Positions 1 to 11,851 of a DNA stretch of 64,000 bases are shown in pieces. The DNA is from Atrichornis clamosus (lineage: Eukaryota > Chordata > Aves > Passeriformes > Menuridae). The DNA is taken from the NCBI GenBank assembly GCA_013400975.1, contig WBMZ01010840.1, forward strand, positions 124,001 to 188,000, read 5' to 3'. The notes under the pieces are model-generated. The model saw only the letters and a list, made by a program, of their open reading frames with translations. It was not told the origin of the DNA and did no database searches. The position numbers and the translations under genes are program-made. Numbering within the stretch: position 1 is the stretch's first letter; every line of letters starts with the position of its first letter.

Positions 1-2376
1 TTAAAAGCTAATTCATTTACTGCCATAGCATGACTGTGAGAGTTGGTTTTCTTTAAATTTTCATTTTGCATGTGGAAAACTGAAACGCAGTGAAATTAGG
101 ATACAAATATTCCTCTGATTGGGGTGCCCGTTTCCCAGTGCTGAAGGGCTGATTTTGCAGAGTCCTCAGCATTAAGTGGCAGCTTGTGTGTTCAAAGCAC
201 ATGTCCCTTGGTTTTCTCTTGCAGGCAAGTGCTGCGTATTTCTGGAAATTAGACCCCAAAGTCTATAGCTTGACAGGTTGAAAATAAGCAACGTGCAGTC
301 TCACCATCTGTGTGAAGTTTGGTTTAAGCTACTTGCCAGGCTGACACAGGGCCTCAGGGGGAGAGGGAGCGCAGGATCTGCTTCTCCAGAGTTGCACCCA
401 ACAGACTGAACTGAAGGATCATTCCTGTTCTCCATCAGCCATTTGCTTGCCCACCAAGTGTGTGTCCTAGCCCATTTGCTTTCAGTTCTTTATGACCACC
501 TTGTCTTTCAGTCTACCATGTGGATCCCATCCCCGTGACCCAAGTTTCCAGTGCCCCAGATGGGTTCACCACTAAATCCTCATGTCTCCAATTCGCCTGT
601 CAAGAGCAGGGAGGAAGCAGCCCTGCAAGCATGGGATGTCAGTCTTTCAAATCCTGGCTCCAGGCTGGCCTAGTGCAGGGACAATAGTGATCACAAGTCA
701 AAGTTGTAATTACAAAAGCCCTCTGCACCCCATGGCCAAGGCAGGAGATTGTGGGCATTGAACCGTCAACACAAACTGAACAAGTTTATTTATGTTGGGA
801 GGCCAAGCTAAAGCATGAGGCAATGCTTGTGGCCATTAAAAGCTAAAATTAAATATGTTTCTACAGGGCATGTGTGAATTGCCCTTTCAAAGGCTTGTAA
901 CTCGGCCAGATGTAGGTGGATTTTTCACAGGACAGCAAAAGACATAAGCAGTGTAAAACCATTTGTTTTATTAAGTGTCGTGTCTCTAATCTAAACTACT
1001 AAACTTTTGGCAAATTTATAGGCAGCTGAAGACATAATTTACAATGCAATATTTTAGGCAGCCTGAACAGCACTGGTTCTGCCATTCCCACCTCTTGCCT
1101 GTGTTTGTGCACCCATGCACTGGGAATTGAGTGCTATAAACAGATGAAACTCACACTGTCAATGTCCCCAAAGAGCAACTGTTTTCCTGCCTTGTCCGAG
1201 CGCATCCCCAGCACCAAGCTACCCATCCCTCTTGTCCTTGGTTCAGCTGTGGCTTTACAACTTGGATGTCCTCCTTGGCTTCTCTCGCTACTGGCTCCTG
1301 AGGTTATTCTGCAACATCTCCCCTGCAGCCCCCCTAGGACCTGCTAATGTACCAGATCCGTCAGCTCCTTTCAATTTCTTTCTCATGTATTCACAGAATT
1401 CTGGTCAAAAGCTGTAAAACTGTTCAACAGCTAACAACCTATATTACTAGATAATGCATACATCACATGATATGCATGTCCCTGAGACACCTACTTTGCT
1501 ATCAAGATGTGTCTTATTCATCATCTGTGTATGGGGGAAGCATCTCCACAGAAGTATTCAGAAATTCTGCATTGATTGAAATAGTTTATAATAAAATAGT
1601 GAATGTAAGCCTTGCACCATAGCTGTTGTGTATTATAGAGCTATTTTATCACAAAGGGGATTTTCACTTTTCTCCCAACACAAGTAGAAATGCACCCCAG
1701 CTACAAACAGAGAAACCTAGGTGCCATCCTTGGGCAGTGGGAAGTGTTCACACGTTTTCAAACTGATTTTTATTTGCTGGTATTTTACTACTTCTGCAGT
1801 AAATTGGCGCTGACTGTGAACCGGCATAAAACATGACCCATAAAAGCAGAAACATATGGCGAAGGAACATTAAGGTCACACTAAGGATAACAACTAGAAA
1901 GGCCTGCCTTGCACAGCCCAGCTGGGCATATGGAGAAACCAGTCTGAATAAATAAAAACCTTACATAAGTCACCCCTGTGAATGGCCCCTTTTGGATCTA
2001 AAACTGCTCCAGTCGGCATTAGTGTGTAGCAGTCGTAATACCCTTCCTTCTGGAAGCAGGATCCCATTTCTGAGAAACAACAATTAGTTTCAGCAATGAG
2101 TTCATTTGAATATCAGGGCTTTTTAAAACACACACATCAGGAGGCAATAATGGCTAAACCCTCATCTGTACTTTAAAATCCTTTCACTCTAATCTAGGAC
2201 ATAAAAATCCACATGCTCTGTGGGTCAATGGGGCAATGCATTCCAACAGGCTTTTTCCACTGCATTTTCAAAATGCCTAATATGGGGGCTTTTGATGAAT
2301 GACTAGTCAGTTCATTGCACATTTAGGTGCTCAAGTCCTTCAGGAATCAGCATCAAGTTGTGCCAGCAGAGGTTTA

Positions 2377-2606
2377 GAATACATATTAAGAAAAAATTTC
2401 TTCACTGAAGGGATTGCCAAGCATTGGAACAGGCTGCCTGGGGAACTGGTGGAGACACCATCCCTGGAGGTATTTTAAAGGCACGATGGTGTGACGCTTA
2501 GGCACAAGGTTTAGTGGTGGACTTGGCAATGCTGGGCTAATGTTGAACTTGATGGTCTTAAAGATGTTTTCCAACCTAAATTATCCTACAGTTTTATGAT
2601 TTTATA
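2377..2606 (+). mobile_element. CR1 LINE, 3'-end fragment
   Basis: This is a truncated copy of the bird CR1 non-LTR retrotransposon in plus orientation. It begins in the segment reading ATTAAGAAAAAATTTCTTC, continues through the diagnostic GGAACAGGCTGCC and CATCCCTGGAGG blocks, and ends with a CTTGATGGTCTTAAAG then TTTTCCAACCT tail and a decayed ATTCTATG-like end near 2600. Only the last 230 bases of the element remain, as is usual for 5'-truncated CR1 insertions. It has no coding capacity and many point changes, so it is an old dead copy. The tail resembles that of the copy at 62197-62684, which suggests the same subfamily. Confidence 0.9.
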
Positions 2607-2801
2607 AGTTTCTATTTCACAACATAAAAAAGTAATGGTGTCTCAACACACAGATTGTACCTTTTCACAATTACTGTGCTTGGCTCTACTTTAAAAGTTT
2701 TACTCTAACTCTGAATTTACTGAGTCTCTAATAAGCTTGACTTGGTGATAGTAAATGCTCTTGCAACCCATGTTATCCTAAGAATAATTTTTAACCCCAA
2801 A

Positions 2802-2867
2802 TTTGATTAAAGTTATCATTAATTAAACTTTGATTAACTAAGTTTGGTTAAACAACCCAGGTTGTTT
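2802..2867. repeat. AT-rich direct repeats plus short palindrome
   Basis: Three near-identical 9-mers, TTTGATTAA at 2802-2810 and 2829-2837 and TTTGGTTAA at 2843-2851, are followed by an inverted repeat with 8-bp arms: AAACAACC at 2850-2857 and GGTTGTTT at 2860-2867. The second 9-mer sits in CTTTGATTAA, which matches the TCF/LEF consensus, and TTAATTAA-like cores lie between the copies. Any regulatory role is inference; only the repeats and palindrome are seen. Confidence 0.4.
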
Positions 2868-5800
2868 GGCCAGAATATGTATGTAGTCGTTAAGTAAAAT
2901 TTCTCTGCAGGGCAATTTTAAATTGCAGTAGGTTTTCAAACCTGTTTGCACTGGCAGCAGGTTAAAATCAAGTGCTCTTTTGATGCCTGGGAGGGTAGAG
3001 AAGGAACATTCAGCTCCCAGGCTGTGCTCGGTGCCTGCACAGGGAACAAGCAAAGGCAGAGAACGGTCTTTGTCACTTGGACTGAAGATCAAGTTCAGAC
3101 ATCAAGAAATGACCCAGATGCAGCTGAAGAAGGGCCGTTCTTGTAAAGAAAAGCAAGTCACAGAGAGGTAACGTACTGCCGCAGCTTAGTTGTTGCAGCT
3201 GGACCCAAGTGTAAGAGCAGGAGTGACACTGAAGAAAAAAGGAAACTCTTCAAAGAACTGAGCTCCTTCACATCTTCCCCAGTCACTGAATCCATCCCTC
3301 CAACTGGGAATGCTCGCCCACTGCTGTTAGGTACCCAAATAGATAGAGACATGCTTCTCCTACCGTGACTGGCCAAAAAACCATGCCCTATTGGCACAGT
3401 GATATGTCGAGAGCAGTCTCTGACTCTTTAACTGCTAAGCTTAACCATCCACCATAACTATTCATTAAACTGCACACCCAAATAAAACCTCCAGCTGTTC
3501 CTAAAAACAACAGCTCATCAACAAAAGCCAGCATGAGCGCCTCAGGGGAATGCTTTTCTTTCGTGAGAGCTCCCTGTTAACTAAAGCAACCCAAGACCCC
3601 TTTCTGACCATCAGAGCTCACAGAAGATTTGGCCACAGCTGAAAAGCAGGTGATTTTCTTCCCTTTGTTCCAAATTCTTGCACCATTTACATTGCTCTCA
3701 AATCCCAAAGCACATAAGTGACAGGCTCCCTGCACGGATGCAGACCTTCCAGAAGAGATGGCCCAACACAGGGGAAGGGTCTGTTGCCATTGCTGCTCCC
3801 AGGACTCTCGGATGGATGCAGCCAAGCTCTCAGACTATAACTAACTTTGCTGTTGCTGTATTAATGCTGGTTTCCTTGTTTGCTACCTTGCCCATTTCAG
3901 ACTTCACTGATCTGAATCTTAATAAACATACATTCTGAATGGATTTTTGCTATTGTTGCTTCTCCCCCCTTCCCCCTCCCCCCAGTGATTAAGACTCATT
4001 TTGTGGAGTCATCAGCTGTTTTGCTTTGTTTCCCATCTGTTCATACAGTTACTTGGGATCTTAGATAATACTGAGATGGGAGTGCCATTTCCACTGTTTT
4101 GGTTTTGCCCCTGTGGGACTTCATGTGGCCAGTGGTGGAAAAATTGCAATGGTTTTGATTAAAGATTTTCCATATTACAGAAACTTGTCAAAACTCAAAA
4201 TTTTCAAGATCATGTCACTGCCTAGAGGCAGTGGCAGTCATTCTCTAAAAGGATTTTCAATCCTTTCCCTATCCATTCTCTGAAGTCAGCAAAGATTCTT
4301 TCTTGAGAACAAGTCTTTTGCAAATTCAAGCCACAGGGAAAAACCACCCCTACCTGTGACTGGGAAGACGAGAACGTTCTGGTCCCACTGCTGTTAAATA
4401 TAGCAGAAATTGGAACCTAATGAGTCTCTGAGGAGCAAGTCTAATCTCCTGTAGCCACTTCACATTGGACTTTCACTCCTGTATCAGTTAGATTGTCATA
4501 TCGACACGTTTTTTCCAGCCTGTAGCAAACTAGCTCTAATTTGCAGCCAAGGTATACTTTGGTCAACTTTTATCTCATGCCTAAGTTGTCCTTTTTTTGA
4601 AATACCTATTCTCTCTCCCCAGTTTTTATTCCCTTCAAATCCATTTCAACCTTCACTCTGCAAAGGTGAACAAACCACTGTCTTCTACAGCTTCTTGCTG
4701 GAAAAACATGCTCTCTGCTTTCATCATCCTCCCCACAATTCTCAGGTGAACTTGTTTCAATTTATACGCATCTGCCCTGGTTACAGAAGCCAAAGCACTG
4801 CTGTCAGTCCTAAAGCTAACCTACAGGTGTGTACCTGCTCCAGCTTCAGCCCCTCTCGCTGCTGCTTGGCCCTGCATTTTTATCCTGGTCTGCATTTTGA
4901 GATTAATTTTCAAGCCATGACTTCAATTTGGTCTCAGGCACATCTTGAAAATGCCCTGCTTCTACCCCTCTGCATTCATTTGCTAGCATAGATTAAGTGG
5001 CTACAACAGTATTTTGGTCAGTCATTCTCTGGTTCCATTTCCTGGCACTTTTCTTCTGGATCTATAATTCATATCTTGATTTCTCAGCATCTCTGCTACT
5101 AAAATGCCAAGGCACTATATTTGGAGTAGTTGCCAAGGGTGAGTTTCTGTCCAGTTGTAGAGGATGGCAGCACTTCATTTCTCAGGGACTTTTCTCTGTG
5201 GTCACAGTGCAAGACTCTCAGCTATTACAGGAGCATTGAGCTTAAAAATTCCTAACACTTTAACATAGCACTGGTCCAGTGGTAGCTCTAGCAGGGGTGA
5301 GCTTGTGTGGCTTTACAGCAAGTGGCCACAGAGCCAGGAGGGGCTGCACCTCTGCGCCCTGTCATGCAGCAGGAGAGCACCACAGGGGGAACAACCACTG
5401 CAGCTCCAGCCTCCAGGGTAAATAAATGCACCTCTCATAAGCACTGCCCTCCCCTGCAGCTGATTCTTAGACAGGCAAACCTGCAGTGATATCTGTCAAG
5501 TCAAGGAGAAGACCCATAATTGTTCATAAAGGCCTTTCATCCTTAAATTGCAGAAACTGAAGAAGACTCAGTTTTTGTAAATTTGCTGCTTTCAGAGAAA
5601 CATAAGTACTAAAGAAAAAGTCAGTGGCCTTAGTCTTTTTTTTAAATCAATCATCTCATAAGAGAAACACAAAATTAACGTTACCTAAGAGTGTATGCTA
5701 TGGGTAGAGGAGTAGAGGAGAGATTTTCAATGAAACTACAAAATAGTTTTAATAAGGGTAGACATTATAGAATGATTGTGAGGGAGTTAAATTTAAGAGG

Positions 5801-6735
5801 AAGAATAATGTTAGAAGATCACCTATGCCTAGTGTAAACCTCCCTGGAGTATCCAGGAATCGCAGCTGTGGCCTGAGTTTTTCATTGTATTGGAGAGATA
5901 CGAACCTAAAGAGGCAAGGAGTGGAGATATTTAAAGACAGGTAATACTGGTAGAAGTCTGGAGACCTTTTAAGATGCCTTAGATATAAATCTGATCTAAT
6001 AAATCTGATAAAGCACACAATCACGCTTTCTAAACATAGGTTTTTACCTATGCTTGGGCCAAACCGTAATTTCAGGGGAAGAAGAATCAAAGCAAATACT
6101 CATAGGAGAAAATCTGTTGAAGCTGTGAACTTTTCACCCTTAACAGCAAGTAATGACCACAGGGTGCAAGATCAGATGGTTGACTTAACTGCCGAGTAAC
6201 AAAATTAGGCTAAAAGTTAGATCTAGTCTGCCCAGAGGCAACATGACAAATTAGATTCATCCACTCCCCATATTTGTATTAGTGCACTTTTGTATTACTG
6301 AACAGATTATAAAAGAAGGCTTTGCCTCAAGGCAGGGTTTTCTGACACTGAACTAATTTTCAAACCAAGGTTCTCCCCTGAGGGCATGATAAGACCCTCC
6401 CTTCCTTGCAGCCAGGGATTCAACCTCAGCAAAGATTTACCTGCGAAAAGCTCTTAACACTTCGGAGCTTTAAAAAACTGAAATTTCTTTCTACAAAAGT
6501 ACATAAATTGAGATGTATTTTAATAATAATGAAATATTACTATTTTTCTAAAATCATTCAGTGTGTTTCATTGACAATGTTTATTTTAAATTGTTTTAAA
6601 ATCAGCTCTCTGGGACAGGCTTTGTAAACTCATGGTGGCTCCTAGCCTTGGCTGGTGGTCGGTAGTGAGGACTGCTGACAATGCAGGGGGCCACCTCTCT
6701 TCATTCTGTGGCTGCAGCTCGTAGCCCAGCAGTCT

Positions 6736-6765
6736 TGTGGCCATGTGAGCCGTGGCCCTGCGAGC
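6736..6765. repeat. 15-bp tandem duplication
   Basis: Two adjacent 15-base units, TGTGGCCATGTGAGC and CGTGGCCCTGCGAGC, differ at three positions. They lie in a locally GC-richer part of the intron. No gene is recognised here. Confidence 0.5.
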
Positions 6766-7841
6766 CCTTGAAGTCAGTCCTAAGTGTTAGTGTTTCCAGC
6801 ACGAGGCCTCACTTTGCAGACACAGCTGTGTGGCATCCCTCTGACCTGGGAGCGAGCTGTGAATCAACAATGCATTTCTTTTTCCTCTGAAGATGAAAGA
6901 CTTTCAAAATTAATTGCATGACATTATGGCTTGTCTGTGTTGTCAGCTTTGATTTTGCTGTGACAAAATGATGGCCGCTCCCTGTCACAGAGAGTGACGC
7001 TGCGCCTGTGAGCACCGCACTCATCAAGTGGCAGCAGCGAGGAAAGCATCCCTGTGATCTGCATGGAAGGCAGTTTCGTGGGGTGGGATGCCAAGGGTGA
7101 GTTGAGTGCAGATGTTACACTTGCACGGGGGAGCTGACCCAGCCATCGCTCACTGCAGCTGGTGTTGGCAGAGCCATACCACTCACAACCCTATGCCAGT
7201 TATCCAAATTCCGGACCCCATCCCCGCAATCACTCCGAATTACTGAGGGTAATACTCTCCAGAGGTGCTGTTTTGAGCATTCAGAGCTGACTGCACAGTG
7301 ACTAGAACTAAAATCAGAGCTCTTAAAAGAGCAGTTCTGCAACTGCCTTTGCAGGGCTTCACGGAGCAAGTGGGAGCAGAAGCAGAGGGAGAAGACCAAC
7401 TCCTTTTCCCTTTAGAGGGCAGTGGTGTTCATTGTACAAAGGCTGCGTTTCCGAGGAGGTAAATCCCTCATCGATAACAACCGGGGCAGCAGCAGCAAAG
7501 CAGGGGCAAGTAACAGGGTCGGCACTGAAGCGGTGCCACTGGTTACGCTGCACTGTGCAGGACAGCATCTCACTCTGAGGTACTTTCTGTAACGCTCTGT
7601 GCAGGGGCTCATTAATTTCCTCTCATTTTCATGCACAGTAATCAGACAAGTAATTACAGTTCCACTGAGAGGCTTCCTTTCTCCCACCACACTGTGAGCA
7701 CAGTCCAGAGTGCAGTGGTCCTTACCATCAACATTTGCCAAATTGCAGCCTCTCTTTGAGCCAGATGAGCCCTTCCTGTGAGATTTTTGCCAAACCTGTT
7801 CAGAGAGCCAAATAAGAGCTGATTTCAAAGGCAGTACTAAC

Positions 7842-8077
7842 CTTTTCATGGGTTTGGGCGAGGCCTCCCGCTCCAGGTTGGAGGAGGCATGCTTCACGTG
7901 CATGGCGTTGTAGGAGGTGTGGGTGTACTCATTCTCATCGCTGTAGTCGGGACCGAGTAATGTTCGAGCCCATGTCCCCATGTCGTAGGGAGGAAGAGTC
8001 CCCCCGAATTCAGAGGGCAGGCATTCAGGGTGTATTAGCTGGTGAAGGCTATTCAGGTTGTTACCATGAAGAAAGAT
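7842..8077 (-). CDS. CLVS1: CLVS1 coding exon: end of CRAL-TRIO domain and tail
   Basis: This 236-bp exon encodes 78 complete codons plus two bases of the next, about residues 248-325 of clavesin-1. Clavesins are SEC14-like proteins with a CRAL-TRIO fold. In the literature they bind PtdIns(3,5)P2, associate with clathrin/adaptor coats on neuronal late endosomes and trans-Golgi membranes, and affect lysosome shape. The translation opens with [18 protein letters not shown], continues with [22 protein letters not shown] (the last strand and helix of the lipid-binding lobe) and then a hydrophilic tail rich in H, S, N and E that ends SPKPMK. The tail segment [13 protein letters not shown] is of the CLVS1 type, not the CLVS2 type. 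The acceptor is TTGTTAAAG before 8077 with a pyrimidine-rich tract; the donor after 7842 is GTTAGT. The exon starts in phase 0 and ends two bases into an Arg codon, as expected for the KR/SQS junction. Cys266 and Pro323 differ from the Phe and Leu I recall in mammals. Confidence 0.96.
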
Positions 8078-9221
8078 CTTTAACAAACAAAAAGAAAGTT
8101 CAAAGTCATCACCAATTCCTTACTTCATTAAGTACAATAATAGCTGCACTAATGAGGTGTGAAGAGTCGTTAGTCGACACTGCAGTTTCAGGTGGGATTT
8201 TCTGAAGCACTCAGGGCTGGCTGGGTGGGCAGGAGTGGGGGGATTAGCTTTGTGGTGGGCAGTTAAAGAATTAGGCTGGCACTATTTTCACTTCTGAAAA
8301 CTCCAATTTACTTGCTTTTGGCACATGACACTTTCAGTTTCTTAAGTACCAGCTCAGAAGTGGAAGTTAGGAATTATGACTGATTATTGCTACTGTAAGA
8401 GGATAGAGTCTTGTATGATCCGCAGTGAGAAAAAAAGGGTGACAGAAAAGGGAATTTACTGAAAGCAGATGTGAAGAGTAAGTCTTCAGCATCTGAGGGG
8501 GTAACCAGCCCTGCACCCCAGGACTGACATTTCCCAGGGGTGTACCGGGCTGTGCCACCACCTTATGCTGCTTCAGCAACACTTGTTTCTCTCATCACTC
8601 TTTGCTTTCAGGCTGGCCCTACCCTTGTCCTACCTACACAGCCACAACTCAGGGTGGGCTCTGGGGACTCCTGAGGGATGATCCAGTTGTTGTTTAATAG
8701 GCTGCAGAGAACAAGTGGCTAAGATGACTGCAGGACCACAATTCACATGGGTTTCAGTAGAGAAGATCTGCCTGTACTGCACTGTGAGCAAATAGCCTTC
8801 AGGCATGGGCATTTTTTGGGAAAGCAAGTGAGTTAGCATCATGGGAAAACAGTCACCCTGCTGAAGGAACGAAATAGGAGTTTTTACTCCCACAAAAAGA
8901 GTTGAGCTGAAGTTTCCCTTACTTGCAAAACACTTCAGCCAGGCCTGATAATCCCTCTACATTCCCAATTCTGTCTCTCCTTGAGAATGTCCCAGTGACT
9001 ATCCCACACTTTGTTAGTGATAACGGATTTCTGGTCCCTGGCTGAGTAATTGATTCAATCAAGACCCATTACAAACTCTAATTTTTAATAACAGCAGCAA
9101 TTCTCTGAGACAATATGGAAAACACAAAGAGGAAAAGAAGAAAAGAAAGCAGGCAGCTACTTGGCTAATCCAGGTCTGCAGCTTCCTATCCACCCCCACC
9201 AGCCCACCCCCATCTAATTAC
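8078..9221 (-). other. CLVS1: CLVS1 intron, 1.1 kb
   Basis: This 1144-bp intron lies between the exons ending at 9222 and starting at 8077. Its donor (minus strand, 9221 downward) reads GTAATT and its acceptor is AG at 8079-8078. It separates an intact AGG codon from ATC, so it is a phase-0 intron. I see no repeat or other gene in it; a purine-rich run lies at about 9110-9160. Confidence 0.93.
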
Positions 9222-9332
9222 CCTCTTCCTTGTCTTGTCTTTGAGGAACGGTTTGATTAGCGTGTACAGGGCATGGATGTACCAGGGCTGATTGACAAAA
9301 TGGACTCCTCCAAAACGTGCAGGAAAGCTGTC
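9222..9332 (-). CDS. CLVS1: CLVS1 coding exon: CRAL-TRIO core
   Basis: This 111-bp exon encodes exactly 37 codons, about residues 211-247 of clavesin-1. The translation starts [20 protein letters not shown], continues [10 protein letters not shown] and ends in the basic run KDKTRKR. This is the strongly conserved CRAL-TRIO core: in SEC14-family proteins the equivalent PxRxxxxHxVN-P segment lines the lipid-binding pocket, and the basic run lies just before the gate helix region. The acceptor is TTTCTATAG before 9332 and the donor after 9222 is GTAATT. Both junctions are phase 0, and they join cleanly to LAIEGLQ at the end of the upstream exon (58088) and to IFLHGNN at the start of the downstream exon (8077). 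The exon is too short to stand out as an open frame; it was found from the protein match and the splice sites. Confidence 0.96.
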
Positions 9333-9554
9333 CTATAGAAAGAAAGAAAGCGAGGCAGTTAAGAGATGCAGTGCTTTACTCTGTCAGTCAATAGGATGAA
9401 AGTCAGAGGAAATATCTGTCTCTTTCCATCTGCAAACGAGCACTGGGCTTGCTGGGAGGGGGCAGGAGGGAAATGAAAAAAAAAGAAAAGATGCCTGGAA
9501 GCGTTTGTATCAGTTTCCTCTGTAGGCAGAGGCAGTTCCTTTGCCTCTCCAGGC

Positions 9555-10150
9555 ACTGACGCATCAATTGCTGATGAGATGCCGAAGATATGAAGTCGGG
9601 TCTCCAGCCACTTCTCATGAACATTTTTTAACTCCATCAGGGCATCTGACTCGGCCGGCCTGGGAAGTGAGAGGGGGTTGTCGACCACCGCTCCCTCGAG
9701 GGGAAGCTTTCTAATTTCTCATTGTGCAGTGCAAGGCAAGCCCCCGGTTCCCACGCACATCTCTGCTCAGAGCTCACCTTTTCACCCTTCGGCCTCCCTG
9801 CCTCCCCCTGCTAAAATCATCATTACAATGGCTGACCTTTCGGGGTGAGCAAGCAGCATATTACAGGGAGGAGGATGGGTGGGAAATGCTGATAAGTGAA
9901 GGTGTGGGGAGAGCGCACCATGACAGCACCATGGAAACTGCGGAGCCGCGCTCGCTGCCGCTGCCAGGCTGAGCACAAACACCCTCGGCATTAACATGCA
10001 GGTAGCGTCCCGCTGGCGAGGTGTTCGCCACAGCATCGCACCCTGCTCCGCCAGCCCGGCACGCCTAACAGGAGAGGAGGTTGCTGGCGTGTCTTTAAAG
10101 GTTATTGTATATTGTGAAGGGTATTTTGTACCTACGATCCTATCTAGCAA
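9555..10150. other. CpG-rich patch next to an exon
   Basis: CpG dinucleotides are sparse in the window but cluster here: roughly 14 fall within 9940-10065 and about 9 within 9555-9700, against long neighbouring stretches with one or none. The patch lies 0.2-0.8 kb upstream (in gene orientation) of the 9332 exon start. It could be a small CpG island, for example an internal promoter or enhancer of CLVS1, or merely a GC-rich segment. No TATA box or clear first exon was recognised. Counts were made by eye. Confidence 0.4.
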
Positions 10151-10959
10151 ATGTCAGTCAAGGAACGGCCTAGGATTTTTTCGCGTTGCATAAATAATGG
10201 GATGACTGCTGCTCCTGTGTGAAAATACCCTTCCAGGGGGAGGAGAGGAGCCTGTCTCTCCACTGTGAAGGGAGATTCTGATGAAGCCGTCCTCATCCTG
10301 TGTGTGCTCCTAACCCCTATAGCTCAGCATGTAAAGCAGAGCATAATCAGGTCTCTTCCTTCAGGGCTTTGGCTCTGGGACTTAGGCAGGTTCCTTCCCC
10401 CCACAATTAGCACAGAGTGTCCTGGGGCTTTCTCTAGCCTTCCTCCCGAGCATCAGAGATTGAGCACAGCTGGTGAGAATACGGGGAGGATTTGTGAGAT
10501 GATATGAAAAAATCCCCCTATACACCTGCTCAGTAGAGCTTCTGCGCTGCTTCAAGGTCAATTTTTTCCCCCAGATTTAGCGATAGGTATGCATATATCA
10601 CCTCCTGCCATCCAGGGCAGATTATCAGGACTCTCCATACTCTTTAGTCATGCATTGCCCTGGCAGTCATCTAAAACCATACCCAGGTAATGTTTGTGAG
10701 CAGCTATAGGCAGTAAGTGATACTTTTTTCTTTTGCTATACAGTAGAATAAGTCGCTTCCACCTCAGACAGGTCAGTTAACCTGAAATCATTACAAATCT
10801 AAATATTGGATGCTCTGTGAGGGCCTGTTGGGTAATCAGGCCAGCATGCAGGAGGACAAGCTGTGTAACATCACAGGTGATCCCATATTAAATTCCAGTA
10901 ATTTAGGAGTTGAGCTTTTGAAACCTCACCTGCTCTGGGGTCCTTAGCAAAAGAAATAG
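10151..10959. other. Intron sequence, nothing recognised
   Basis: Unique-looking intron sequence between the CpG-rich patch and the next CR1 copy. The small plus-strand frame at 10265-10507 has no recognisable domain, codon pattern or splice context. Confidence 0.5.
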
Positions 10960-11413
10960 GTGAACCTGCTTGAGCAAGCCCAGAGGAGGGCCAAAAAGAA
11001 CATCAGAGGGATGGAGCACCTTTTCTATAAAGACTGGCTGAGAGAGTTGGGGTTGCTCAGCCTGGAGAAGGAAAGGCTCCAGGGAGACCTCACTGGGGCC
11101 TTCCAGTACTGTGAGGAGACATTAAAAAGAGGGAGAGTGACTTCTTGACAGGACAAAGTTTTAAACTGAAAGAAGGCAGGTTTAGACTAGATATTAGGAA
11201 GAAACTCTTTCCTTAGAGAGTGGCGAAGCACTGAACAGGTTGCCCAGAGAAATTATGGATGTCCCATCCCTGAAAATGTTCAAGGCCAGGTTGGATGGGG
11301 TGCTGAGCAACCTGATTTAGTGAATGGCAACACTGCCCATGGCAGAGAGATTGGAACTAGATGACCTTTAAGGTCCTTTCCAACCCTAACCATCCTATGA
11401 TTCTATGATTCTC
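10960..11413 (+). mobile_element. CR1 LINE, 3' fragment with ORF2 remnant
   Basis: A 5'-truncated CR1 copy in plus orientation, about 450 bp. The first part encodes a remnant of the ORF2 C-terminus (AQRRAKKNIRGMEHLFYKDW, then LRELGLLSLEKERLQGDLTG). A deletion relative to the usual element follows, with the frame destroyed at about 11148. After this come the standard blocks GTTTTAAACTG, GATATTAGGAAGAAACTC, GAACAGGTTGCCCAGAGA, CAAGGCCAGGTTGGATGGGG and GGAACTAGATGACCTTTAAG. It ends in TTCCAACCC and two copies of the 8-bp terminal repeat (CCTATGATTCTATGATTCT). The crisp 3' terminus fixes the right boundary at about 11413; the left boundary is approximate. Confidence 0.95.
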
Positions 11414-11830
11414 TTAAGGATGGCATATGTTCTGTTGAGATGTTCATTTTCATAAATATGACTGTATTTCCACTGCTGCTGGAATATTCATTAGAGTTCA
11501 GAGATGTGGCTCAGACTGAGATAAACTACTGAAGTGCTGCAGGTTCCAGTGACTTCAACTGGGCAGTGCTGAGAATCTGCTGCAGAATCTGAGTCCATCT
11601 AGAAAAACATGGACTGACAGAAGTGTGAAGCCCAAAGTGATTTTCTACCATGTAATAACCTAAAAGTTTTTATAGCAGACCAGGACTGTAAAATGCCCAT
11701 CTCATGCAAAATCACAAATTCAGTTGCGTTCCTCACACATGGGAACAAAAATTTTACGATTTCTAACTTTTCACAGATTATTCTAAAAAAAAAAACCACC
11801 TAAGACAAACTTGAATGTTCCATATTTGCC

Positions 11831-11851
11831 TTTATTTATTTATTTATTATT
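11831..11851. repeat. TTTA microsatellite
   Basis: About five TTTA units, the last ones decayed to TTATTATT. Confidence 0.85.

Larger units (their letters stand above)
1..7841 (-). other. CLVS1: CLVS1 intron, 3'-most visible part
   Basis: This is the intron downstream of the exon ending at 7842, which leaves a GT donor at 7841-7840. I looked on the minus strand for the expected final coding exon, a short segment of 29 codons ending in an acidic stretch followed by a QPLL-type tail, and did not recognise it. The intron therefore probably runs off the left edge. It holds one CR1 copy (2377-2606), an AT-rich motif cluster (2802-2867) and a 15-bp duplication (6736-6765). I see nothing else with a clear identity: small frames on both strands lack family resemblance. 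Composition rises in G+C between about 6640 and 7600. Confidence 0.75.

Noticed and set aside
7842..8086. Methionine at 8086 as a CLVS1 start codon
   Set aside because: The codons before ATC at 8077 lie in the intron beyond the AG acceptor at 8079-8078; the protein continues smoothly from the upstream exon instead.
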